DNA of 21,060 bases from a virus, in IMG/VR virus record IMGVR_UViG_3300020429_000018, positions 1-21,060 of that record, one strand, 5' to 3'. The translations under genes and the position numbers were made by a program. The notes below the pieces were generated by a model. It did not search any database. It was given only the letters and a program-made list of their open reading frames with translations, and was not told the origin of the DNA. Below are positions 1-6,284 of this stretch, in pieces. The stretch's first letter is position 1, and each line of letters starts with the position of its first letter.

Positions 1-358
1 GACCTGTAAACAACTTACCTAACCATCCAAAGAATGTGGGTGCTGCTTTTGCCATTAATGCACCAACTGCTAGACCAATACCCATTTTATTACCTTTCTT
101 CATCTTACGAGCATTTGCTCTATCAATCTCAAGTTGATTTCTTCTCGATATTTCCTGCATTTGAGCATTCTGTTGTGCTCTCGCTGCTTGTACTGCTACA
201 CCTATACTATTAACTGTTATCCCTAGGGAATTAATTGCTTTAATGGTTGTGGAAAAACTTGACCCCGATACTTGTTTACCGCCAATCGAAATCTTTGCAC
301 CCTCATCTTTAGGTGGTGCAATAAATTTATAAAATCGTATGGTCTTCTTTTCTGCCAT
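1..358 (-). CDS. Tail/virion structural protein, N-terminal part only (runs off left edge)
   Basis: Begins with ATG at 358, overlapping the TAA of the upstream 766-aa gene by one base (TAATG), so the two are translationally linked. About 119 residues are visible. The protein starts MAEKKTIRFYKFIAPP, has a short polar middle (QEISRRNQLEIDRANARK) and then a hydrophobic segment (MGIGLAVGALMAKAAPTFF). Its first 80 or so residues resemble those of the 766-aa neighbour: a KF-APP-like start, an AINxxG segment, and an L-E-(I/L)-D-R motif. The two are therefore probably tandem paralogues by N-terminal duplication. Position downstream of gp26 and the large tail protein suggests a tail or baseplate component. 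No function can be read from the fragment itself. Confidence 0.75.
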   Translation of the reverse strand, partial: MAEKKTIRFYKFIAPPKDEGAKISIGGKQVSGSSFSTTIKAINSLGITVNSIGVAVQAARAQQNAQMQEISRRNQLEIDRANARKMKKGNKMGIGLAVGALMAKAAPTFFGWLGKLFTG

Positions 359-2658
359 TAGTAAACTGTTGCCTCATTTTGATTGTGTGATACAAGCACT
401 TCACCACCTGTAACAACAACAGGTTGGTTTATTGGTTGAACTATCGTTACACCAGTTCCACCATTATTCACTATATACTCTTTGTCATTCTTCAAATCAT
501 TTACATTGATAGTACCATTACCACTATTTATTTCTTTAGGGTTAACTGTGTTACTTAAAATCTCTGCTTGCTCTGCGGGAGGGAATATCGTAGGATATTG
601 CTTATCTAATGGAAGTATATTCTTATTATATTTTCCTCTAGGTTTTATTTTATGGTTTCTATATGCCTGTGCTACAAGAAATGTAGATGATGAGTCCATC
701 ATACCTAAAAGTGGGTTAAGACTACGATGTTTTCTAGCATCTATTAACTCACCTATTTTATCACCAGGTTTTACCCTTGTTTTATGGGCAACAGTAGGTT
801 CCACATTTCTGTAGTTAATATCTGGATTTTCACCATCACCCTCAATAATCATCCCTGCCTTTAAATATCCTTTTTTGTGATAATCATACTGACGTATCTT
901 ACCTGCTTTTATAGCAAAAACGTCTATTGGGAAACTTTCTGGATTTCTAGGTCTTATAACCATACCATTTTTTAACCCTGTCCTATCTTTAATAGGTTCT
1001 GCATCTCTATCTAAGAATCCATCTTTTAATGGGAATTTAGCAGCAAGTTCTGCTGTCTGAGTTTCGTTTTTTTGTGCTGTTTGTTCTGCTATTAGTGTTT
1101 GTTCCTTTGCCTGTAATTGTGCTAGATATTGTTTCTCTTTCTCAATACGTTCTGAGACAGAAAATCTCCATTTTGCCCACCAAGGTCCTCTATAGTCTTC
1201 ACCTTCCTCTTCTTGAATTTTTTCTAGCATTTTTATCTTTGCTAGACTGTCTGCTACAGTTAAAGATTGATTTTCTACTCTTCTGTCTATTTTATCTTGA
1301 TCGTCACCTAAATTTAATAAATTTGCAGTACTATTAACCAATCTCTTACCAGAATTGACTAATCTAACTAAGTTATACATCGCTTCCTCTGCCCAAGGAC
1401 TATTGATTATTTCATTAATCCTTTGTATTCCTGCATCTATAAGGGGTTTAAATATTTCTTCCAGTTTGACGAAAAGTGGTGCCAACCCTTCATTCCATAG
1501 GTCTGCAAACGCTTGTGTCACTCCACTAAAAAATTTCTTGAAGATCTGGAAGTACATTCCAAATGCTCTTTGTATAGGTTTGAACAAAGGTGTTATAGCA
1601 TCACCTAAGAAAGCACCTATCTTATCTCCAAGAAATGATCCTACAAATTGACCAACAATAGGACCAAATGGACCAAGAATAGGTGTAAGTAGTGCTGACA
1701 ATGCCAAACCACCAATAACAGCACCTGCACCACCTCCAACTGCGTTTTGCATTGATTTACCAGATGCTAATCTGTTTCCAAATGAGAATGCACCTGCCAA
1801 TACTGACATTCCTCCACCTTTGAGAAACTTACCACCCACTTTCATAAATTTGCTACCACCACCTCGTAGAAACTTACCTCCCCTTTGTAAAAATCTACCA
1901 CTCCTCACTTTTGCCAAACGTTTCATACGAAGGAGTTTTCTGGCACGTAATTGTTTATTTAATTGTCTCTGTCTTACTATTCTTCTACCTTCTGCAAATT
2001 TAGATCCAGGTTTACGATATTTGAACGCTTTATAAAATTTCTCTAATTTTTTATAGTCACCAATTAATTTCCAAGGTCGTAATATTCTAGTTGCTAAAAA
2101 TAATCCTCCAATACCACTGACAATTTTTAAAACTGCCATAAGTGGACTCTTTGTTCCAAGTCCATCAAGTATTAGTCCTATGCTTCCTGTGGTTACTTTG
2201 TAGAGAGTTTTGAACCACCCACCTATGACTGCTAGTCCTATTCTTAGATCATTTCTTTTTCCAGGTTGTTGTAAGAAAGTTAAAACACTCCAACCAAGAA
2301 ATGCTTTTGCTAACCACTTTAGGGGTTTTAAAAGTGCTTCTACCCACCCGATTTTCTTGGGTGCCTTTTTGATTCCTTTTTTGGCACCATCTTCGATGTC
2401 TTTTTTGTCTAGATCTTGTTCGTACTGCTCTTCTGCCTTCCTATCTAGTTCTAACTGTCTCTTACGATCATTCTCTGCATTGATTAGACTTCCCTGTGCT
2501 GCTGCCAAGTCATCAACCATTAACTGACCAATATCTGCCACAGCAAAACCCATCCTGTTGATAGCAAAATTTAGAGTCTTAACAGGATCTCCTTGCGGTC
2601 CACCTGGGGTGGGTGCAAGAAACTTTTTAATCTTTAATGGTGATGCTGTTTTTGCCAC
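358..2658 (-). CDS. Large tail protein, tape-measure-like, with degenerate M23-like C-terminal domain
   Basis: 766 aa. It starts with GTG at 2658, directly abutting the TAA of the gp51-like frame at 2659-2661. Residues 50-100 are charged and probably helical. Hydrophobic stretches lie at about 115-130, 140-190 and 305-350. Residues 250-285 carry a basic Gly-rich repeat (GGKFL/GGxKF). A helical region follows to about 540. Residues 560-640 resemble a lysostaphin-type (M23) beta fold: PIDVFAIKAGKI, then GMIIEGDGENPD, then VKPGDKIGEL, but the zinc-binding His/Asp residues are not evident. Long helical proteins with membrane-like segments, coded right after a frameshifted tail chaperone, are usually tape measure proteins. 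T4 gp29 is 590 aa, so this would be large. The tape-measure role is inferred from context and composition; 'large tail structural protein' is the safer name. Confidence 0.7.
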   Translation of the reverse strand: MAKTASPLKIKKFLAPTPGGPQGDPVKTLNFAINRMGFAVADIGQLMVDDLAAAQGSLINAENDRKRQLELDRKAEEQYEQDLDKKDIEDGAKKGIKKAPKKIGWVEALLKPLKWLAKAFLGWSVLTFLQQPGKRNDLRIGLAVIGGWFKTLYKVTTGSIGLILDGLGTKSPLMAVLKIVSGIGGLFLATRILRPWKLIGDYKKLEKFYKAFKYRKPGSKFAEGRRIVRQRQLNKQLRARKLLRMKRLAKVRSGRFLQRGGKFLRGGGSKFMKVGGKFLKGGGMSVLAGAFSFGNRLASGKSMQNAVGGGAGAVIGGLALSALLTPILGPFGPIVGQFVGSFLGDKIGAFLGDAITPLFKPIQRAFGMYFQIFKKFFSGVTQAFADLWNEGLAPLFVKLEEIFKPLIDAGIQRINEIINSPWAEEAMYNLVRLVNSGKRLVNSTANLLNLGDDQDKIDRRVENQSLTVADSLAKIKMLEKIQEEEGEDYRGPWWAKWRFSVSERIEKEKQYLAQLQAKEQTLIAEQTAQKNETQTAELAAKFPLKDGFLDRDAEPIKDRTGLKNGMVIRPRNPESFPIDVFAIKAGKIRQYDYHKKGYLKAGMIIEGDGENPDINYRNVEPTVAHKTRVKPGDKIGELIDARKHRSLNPLLGMMDSSSTFLVAQAYRNHKIKPRGKYNKNILPLDKQYPTIFPPAEQAEILSNTVNPKEINSGNGTINVNDLKNDKEYIVNNGGTGVTIVQPINQPVVVTGGEVLVSHNQNEATVY
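525..532 (-). promoter_or_regulatory. Putative T4-type late promoter octamer AATAAATA
   Basis: On the minus strand this reads AATAAATA, matching the NATAAATA late-promoter octamer of T4-like phages. It lies inside the 3' part of the 766-aa gene, about 167 bases upstream of the start at 358, and could give the truncated left-edge gene extra late transcription. A single octamer in AT-rich DNA can be chance. Confidence 0.35.
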
Positions 2659-2859
2659 TTACAATGATTGGTGTTGTGCGTTCGCTTGTTTCTGACGTGC
2701 TTCTTCCTCACGAAGATGTCGTATGAGCATATTTACATAGACATCCCTCTCCCAAGGCATCATAGATTCTAATTCAGTCAGACTATACTTGTGATGCTGC
2801 ATCAATGCAAAGTTCACTTCATATAGATTCATCAATGTATCGTGTGAGAGGGCTATGCG
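2659..2859 (-). CDS. gp51-like tail assembly chaperone extension, probably made by -1 frameshift from gp26
   Basis: This frame is open from just after the slippery site at the end of gp26 to a TAA at 2659-2661, giving 66 codons after the slip. The peptide begins RIALSHDTLMNLYEVNF and contains the motif MMPWERDVYVNMLIRHLREE. That kind of 'MPWER-hydrophobic-EE' pattern is seen in T4-like gp51 and in tail assembly chaperone T-extensions (from memory). The first in-frame ATG is at 2832, which would give only 57 aa and has no good ribosome binding site, so independent initiation looks unlikely. It abuts the GTG of the large tail protein. A G/GT-like pair just before the tape measure gene is the classical tail chaperone layout. 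A separately initiated small gp51 is the alternative. Confidence 0.6.
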   Translation of the reverse strand, partial: RIALSHDTLMNLYEVNFALMQHHKYSLTELESMMPWERDVYVNMLIRHLREEEARQKQANAQHQSL

Positions 2860-3563
2860 AAAAAACTTGCCATCCCCTCTAATAACATCTCACTTTTTTT
2901 CTCAGTCTTAGGATTGAAAACTTCAATAGTATGAGATACTTTAGGCATTGTCTCAAAGAAAGATTGTACTTTTTGAAACTGCATATTATTCATACCTTCA
3001 AAGAAACTTATGAGTTCTCCCTTCTTGTATGCTTTTGCGTTCTCTACCTCTTCACCGTTAGCGATTTGGTCTACGCAATCTGCTGCAAGTTGGAAAATGT
3101 CATCAAGTTTAGGTTCATCTGCTAAATTATTCTTCACAAATGTATCAATAGAAGGATACTTCATTACAAGTGTGACATCATCAGTAATTTTTATTTTATT
3201 TGTATGGTTATCAGGAACAACAACCTCAACTTCCTCAAGATTGACTTCAACATCAACTTGTGTTTCATTATCATCAGGAGCAGTCACTTTAAACTCACTG
3301 ACTTCACCTACTGACTTAGCACGAATGCGTAAGAACAAATATTCAATATCAAATGTAGCAAGTGAATCTACCTTCTTTACACTCGTACAATTTTTAATAA
3401 TTTCTTTTACTGCCTTGATCATTTCCTTTTGATCTTGAGATTCCATTGCCATATAAAGCAATTTCTCTTCACGAACTAGGAATGGACGATATGTTACCTT
3501 TTGACCAAATGGTAAGGTACATTCATACTCAGGGACCACGAGGGTCGGTAATGGCATTGGCAT
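2853..3563 (-). CDS. 26: Baseplate hub assembly protein gp26 (tail chaperone-like)
   Basis: 236 aa starting at ATG 3563. The N-terminus (MPMPLPTLVVPEYECTLP, then VTYRPFLVREEKLLYMAME) matches my recollection of the T4 gp26 / T4_baseplate family, in which a P-x-L-x-x-P-x-Y start and a Y-R-P-F-L-V-(K/R)-E-E-K motif are diagnostic. T4 gp26 is 208 aa, so the size fits. In T4, gp26 helps assemble the baseplate hub. Here the gene ends in a slippery TTTTTTC that would let a fraction of ribosomes make a fusion of about 301 aa with the following frame. A CTAAATA-type promoter lies 28 bases upstream. The family call is confident; the chaperone role rests on analogy with G/GT systems. Confidence 0.85.
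   Translation of the reverse strand: MPMPLPTLVVPEYECTLPFGQKVTYRPFLVREEKLLYMAMESQDQKEMIKAVKEIIKNCTSVKKVDSLATFDIEYLFLRIRAKSVGEVSEFKVTAPDDNETQVDVEVNLEEVEVVVPDNHTNKIKITDDVTLVMKYPSIDTFVKNNLADEPKLDDIFQLAADCVDQIANGEEVENAKAYKKGELISFFEGMNNMQFQKVQSFFETMPKVSHTIEVFNPKTEKKSEMLLEGMASFFA
2859..2879 (-). promoter_or_regulatory. Programmed -1 frameshift signal: slippery T_TTT_TTC with upstream Shine-Dalgarno-like GAGGGG
   Basis: On the minus strand the last gp26 codons read GCA AGT TTT TTC GCA TAG. The heptamer T_TTT_TTC (2865 down to 2859) is in the correct phase for tandem -1 slippage. After the slip, reading continues CGC ATA GCC into the gp51-like frame, skipping the gp26 stop at 2853-2855. GAGGGG (2874-2879) lies 8 bases upstream of the slippery site, where an internal Shine-Dalgarno stimulates -1 frameshifting in bacterial dnaX. 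No strong downstream hairpin was found by eye. Confidence 0.6.
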
Positions 3564-3590
3564 AGTTTTAAATTCAACTCAGTATATAGT

Positions 3591-3598
3591 TATTTAGC
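3591..3598 (-). promoter_or_regulatory. Putative late promoter variant GCTAAATA before gp26
   Basis: GCTAAATA on the minus strand, 28 bases upstream of the gp26 ATG and just after the TAG of the gp54-like gene (3602-3604). It differs from TATAAATA at two positions. The same CTAAATA core occurs upstream of the 78-aa gene at 14749-14756, which supports a real variant. Confidence 0.4.
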
Positions 3599-3601
3599 AC
3601 T

Positions 3602-4291
3602 CTAACTTAGGATCACCTTCTCATCTGTAAATACATCAACGTTCCAGTCTCCTGCTGTTTTCAGTAATGCTTCCATACGTAATCTTTCTACTCTGAACTG
3701 AACATCTAGTTTCATTAGTTGTTGAGGTCCATTATTAAATTTCATTGTACTTACATTAACTGGGAAACAATTAAATGCAGTCCATACTGCTGTTGGTTTA
3801 TTTAATCTAGTCTTTCCCACTACCTTTCCGTTATTATCTATTGCTCTTAGCACCTCATTAGAACCACTTTCAAACTTTGTTATCTCTATGTCTGCCACAT
3901 AGTCATCATAAAACATAGTTCTATTATCACTATCTCTGCTGATTATTTGGATCCAACGATCAAAAACATATCTTGTCCACTGATTTCTTGTAACTAAGAA
4001 TTGTATGTTCATCTCTTGTGGTTGCTGTTGTGTAGCAAACTTTCTTTGAATACCAAAGTTCTGAACATCTCCTGTCATCAATGCTCTTGATGGTATCATC
4101 ACCTCATCTGCAAGATAGTCTATTGCATCTGTCCACTCTCTTAGTTCTATTGTTCCACCAGGACTTAATTTATTATCAGGTCCTGCAAATACGAAACGTG
4201 GAGTATCTATGTGTACCTGAAAGAGATTAGTTCTCGTAGGTTCATATGCTCCTGTTCCTATAAAATTTTGAAAACCTCTAAAATTTCTCAT
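3602..4291 (-). CDS. 54: Tail tube-related protein, probable baseplate tail-tube initiator gp54
   Basis: 229 aa. Starts at ATG 4291, overlapping the upstream gene by four bases (ATGA). The N-terminus GTGAYEPTRTNLFQVHIDTP resembles the 'xRPNLFxVxI' opening of the T4 gp19 tail-tube family, to which gp48 and gp54 are related. A further motif, IPSRALMTGDVQNFG, looks like the 'P(G/S)xxixtxxvxxfG' segment of tube proteins. With gp48 and gp53 next door, the missing tube initiator gp54 is the best fit, although T4 gp54 is longer (320 aa). The tail tube protein gp19 itself or another tube-like protein is possible. gp19 usually lies beside the sheath gene gp18, which is not in this window. Confidence 0.6.
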   Translation of the reverse strand: MRNFRGFQNFIGTGAYEPTRTNLFQVHIDTPRFVFAGPDNKLSPGGTIELREWTDAIDYLADEVMIPSRALMTGDVQNFGIQRKFATQQQPQEMNIQFLVTRNQWTRYVFDRWIQIISRDSDNRTMFYDDYVADIEITKFESGSNEVLRAIDNNGKVVGKTRLNKPTAVWTAFNCFPVNVSTMKFNNGPQQLMKLDVQFRVERLRMEALLKTAGDWNVDVFTDEKVILS

Positions 4292-4761
4292 CTTTTTAGT
4301 GCTAATTGAGTTGTCATAGGTCTGTCTCTACCATCTATAGTTACATAAAATTGTTCTAAGGGCATCAAACCTATATCTGCCCAGTCGGTTTTTGGTATGT
4401 CTAATAAAGCACCACGTACTCTACTCCTCAAGTATTTATGCACGGTAATGGCAAAAACGTCACTCGATATAGATTTACCCATTACCAATGCTTCACCCAT
4501 CGCTGTACGTTCCAATGGCATCACGTAATGTAAGTTAGCACCCCAAAAATGAGTAGCATCTTCATTCATAACATACACCAATGGAAAAGCATCCCAGTGA
4601 TACATTTTTTCTTTAAACTTTGGGTTTGGATAGTCAAAGAACACCATCCTACCTATCTCTGGTTGAACGTAAGTATTGAGAGCAGTTCTTAACCTGTTTC
4701 TCCACCACTGTTTAGTTCTACCACCAGTTTGTTTCTTTTTTATGTCGGTAAAGGTGCTCAT
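4288..4761 (-). CDS. Conserved-looking virion protein of unknown function
   Basis: 157 aa with ATG at 4761, overlapping the end of gp4 (ATGA) and the start of the gp54-like gene (ATGA). It has an Arg/Lys-rich N-terminus (TKQWWRNRLRTALNTY) and an aromatic core, FFDYPNP followed by WDAFPLVYVM and GANLHYVMP. I recall a similar 'F-x-Y-x-P ... Y-D-x-F-P-L ... G-x-N-x-H-Y-L-P' pattern in structural proteins of other myoviruses, but cannot attach a T4 gene number to it. Its position between head completion and tail-tube genes suggests a connector, tail-completion or hub role; gp28 and gp3 are candidates only. No signal peptide or membrane segment is seen. Confidence 0.7.
   Translation of the reverse strand: MSTFTDIKKKQTGGRTKQWWRNRLRTALNTYVQPEIGRMVFFDYPNPKFKEKMYHWDAFPLVYVMNEDATHFWGANLHYVMPLERTAMGEALVMGKSISSDVFAITVHKYLRSRVRGALLDIPKTDWADIGLMPLEQFYVTIDGRDRPMTTQLALKR
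4433..4440 (-). promoter_or_regulatory. Putative late promoter CATAAATA upstream of the gp54-like gene
   Basis: CATAAATA on the minus strand, within the coding region of the 157-aa gene, about 142 bases upstream of the ATG at 4291. It matches the NATAAATA late consensus and could boost gp54-like and gp26 transcription. Confidence 0.4.
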
Positions 4762-5198
4762 ACTTGTAACTCTTTCTCCGTTAGTATCATAAATACCATT
4801 TGACGATCCTTACAATATTCTCTTGCTGCTTTCCACTTTGCATCGTTGACAGCGTATGTTCTTACCTCATTCAAATATTTCTTTGTACGTCGCTGTTGTT
4901 TCTTAGGTGTCTGTGTCTGTTTAAGAGGTTTGACCTCGATAATAAGTCTCGTCTTCCCCCCAGTTTTGGTCCTTGCTCTGACGTAAAAATCTGGAAAGTA
5001 ACGATGAACCCTACCATCCACAGGACTAATGTACGGGATAATAATCTCTTCACTACCCCATTCCTCTACGTTTATATTGCGGTCGCACCAAACCATAAAC
5101 TTTCTTTCCCATAAACTTCTATAAATAATGTTAGTAGGATCCCCTTTATATTTTCCAGGGTAACTTGGTTTGAATTTTCCTGAGTAACTTTTAGTCAT
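4758..5198 (-). CDS. 4: Head completion protein gp4 (nuclease-fold)
   Basis: 146 aa from ATG 5198 (MTKSYSGKFKPSYPGKYKG). A TTG two codons upstream, at 5204, would add only two residues and abut the divergent gp48 start, so ATG is preferred. T4 gp4 (also called gp50) is 150 aa and shares the SGKF opening, GDPTNIIYRSLWE, IIIPYISPVDGRVHRYFPDF and an ExK motif (IIEVKP), as I recall. E in SLWERKF, D in YFPDF and E-x-K in IEVKP form the PD-(D/E)xK pattern of the family. The protein acts after DNA packaging to close the filled head before tail joining. It is first in the minus-strand tail operon and divergent from gp48. Confidence 0.9.
   Translation of the reverse strand: MTKSYSGKFKPSYPGKYKGDPTNIIYRSLWERKFMVWCDRNINVEEWGSEEIIIPYISPVDGRVHRYFPDFYVRARTKTGGKTRLIIEVKPLKQTQTPKKQQRRTKKYLNEVRTYAVNDAKWKAAREYCKDRQMVFMILTEKELQV
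5120..5127 (+). promoter_or_regulatory. Perfect T4-type late promoter TATAAATA for gp48-gp53
   Basis: TATAAATA on the plus strand, 77 bases upstream of the gp48 ATG and inside the gp4 coding sequence on the other strand. It is an exact match to the T4 late octamer and is the only exact one facing right in the window, just where the strand switch needs it. Confidence 0.7.
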
Positions 5199-5204
5199 AA
5201 ACAA

Positions 5205-6284
5205 ATGCCATTAGTATATCCTAGATCAATAACAGGTAGTTCTCTCGGTATCTCAAGAGGAGATTCTTTCGAGACTGCTTTCGTTGATTACCTACAGATC
5301 AAAATATATAGTTCCGAAAAAGGAAATCCATATACTTACATCGGTCAAGGTAGTGGAACCAACTCAAACTATGGAGAAGGTCAAGTCCTTGGAGGTGGTG
5401 GAGAAGCAGAAGGAAGTATTAACGAAACTATTTATTTATACCTACCTCCACAATTAAAAGAGTCATATTCTACACAATATCAGAAAACTACTGTTGGTGC
5501 TGCGGGTATGGCAGCACTAGACGCATTTGCTAATGCAGCAGCAGGTCAGGAGCAAAGTTTGATAGACAAGATTCAAGATACTGCTAAAGGTGTAACTCCT
5601 CAATTTGTTATGGATAAAATTGGATCTGCTGTGGGTACTGTCAACAGTGCTATAATGGGTTCTGGTAATGCAGGTAACTTAGATGCTAATAGTGTTGCTG
5701 CGTTGACTAAGAGAAAAATATTCAACCCATATCAAGAGACAACATTTCGTGGCACAAACTATCGTTCTCATACTTTTACTTTTCAATGCCAAGCAAGAAA
5801 TCCAAGAGAAGCACAAGAACTGTTCCGTATAATTGCTGCACTTCGTAAAGCAATGCTACCTGGATTGCAAGATTCAACAGATGAAGATCCAAGTGCAGGT
5901 AATGGAATCGCTGATGATGTTGAAGGGGAAACTAATCAAAACCTAGTCAACGCAGCATTTAGAGGTGGTGCAGCAGGATCAGGTCGTTGGTTAACTATAC
6001 CTGATTACTTTAGACTAGATATTATTCGTGTAGAAGGAAAAGCAAATGCAGATGGTGAGGTAGAGATGACAGGTTCATCTCCAATGGGTTTGAAAAGAAT
6101 TATGCAATTCCCTACTAGATTAGTGTTAAAAGATCTAAATTTAAACCTATCACCTAACGGTCCATACAATTCATTGAAAGATGCTCTTGATACAGGTGTG
6201 GATTATGGTCCTGCCAATTTTCAAATGACTCTAACGTTTGATGAGACAGCATTCTTAACCAAGGCATCACTAGCAGACATCTAA
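5205..6284 (+). CDS. 48: Baseplate tail tube cap gp48
   Basis: 359 aa, near the 364 aa of T4 gp48. It starts at ATG 5205, six bases from the gp4 ATG on the other strand. N-terminal MPLVYPRSITGSSLGISRGD is followed by an Ile/Leu-rich segment and a 'xIYLYLPPQLKESYSxxY' motif typical of the family, then an Ala/Gly-rich helical region (residues about 95-160). A tube-like segment FRGTNYRSHTFTFQCQARNP (about 183-202) resembles the tube fold shared with gp54 and gp19. gp48 caps the central baseplate hub and, with gp54, starts tail tube polymerisation. The stop overlaps the gp53 start by one base (TAATG). Late expression is expected from TATAAATA at 5120-5127. Confidence 0.85.
   Translation: MPLVYPRSITGSSLGISRGDSFETAFVDYLQIKIYSSEKGNPYTYIGQGSGTNSNYGEGQVLGGGGEAEGSINETIYLYLPPQLKESYSTQYQKTTVGAAGMAALDAFANAAAGQEQSLIDKIQDTAKGVTPQFVMDKIGSAVGTVNSAIMGSGNAGNLDANSVAALTKRKIFNPYQETTFRGTNYRSHTFTFQCQARNPREAQELFRIIAALRKAMLPGLQDSTDEDPSAGNGIADDVEGETNQNLVNAAFRGGAAGSGRWLTIPDYFRLDIIRVEGKANADGEVEMTGSSPMGLKRIMQFPTRLVLKDLNLNLSPNGPYNSLKDALDTGVDYGPANFQMTLTFDETAFLTKASLADI
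5433..5440 (-). promoter_or_regulatory. Perfect T4-type late promoter TATAAATA for the gp4 operon
   Basis: On the minus strand this reads TATAAATA, exact late consensus, 234 bases upstream of the gp4 ATG and inside gp48 on the plus strand. It is the mirror of the gp48 promoter at 5120-5127, so the two divergent units have promoters nested in each other's coding sequence and overlapping transcripts. Confidence 0.6.

Noticed and set aside
3010-3432. 140-codon plus-strand frame opposite gp26
   Set aside because: It is Ser/Thr-rich in a way typical of the antisense of acidic coding sequence, overlaps a well-supported gene completely and has no promoter or ribosome binding site.
4288-4761. Naming the 157-aa protein gp28, gp2 or gp3
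   Set aside because: Size is near gp28 and gp3, but I could not confirm a diagnostic motif, so only the position is used.
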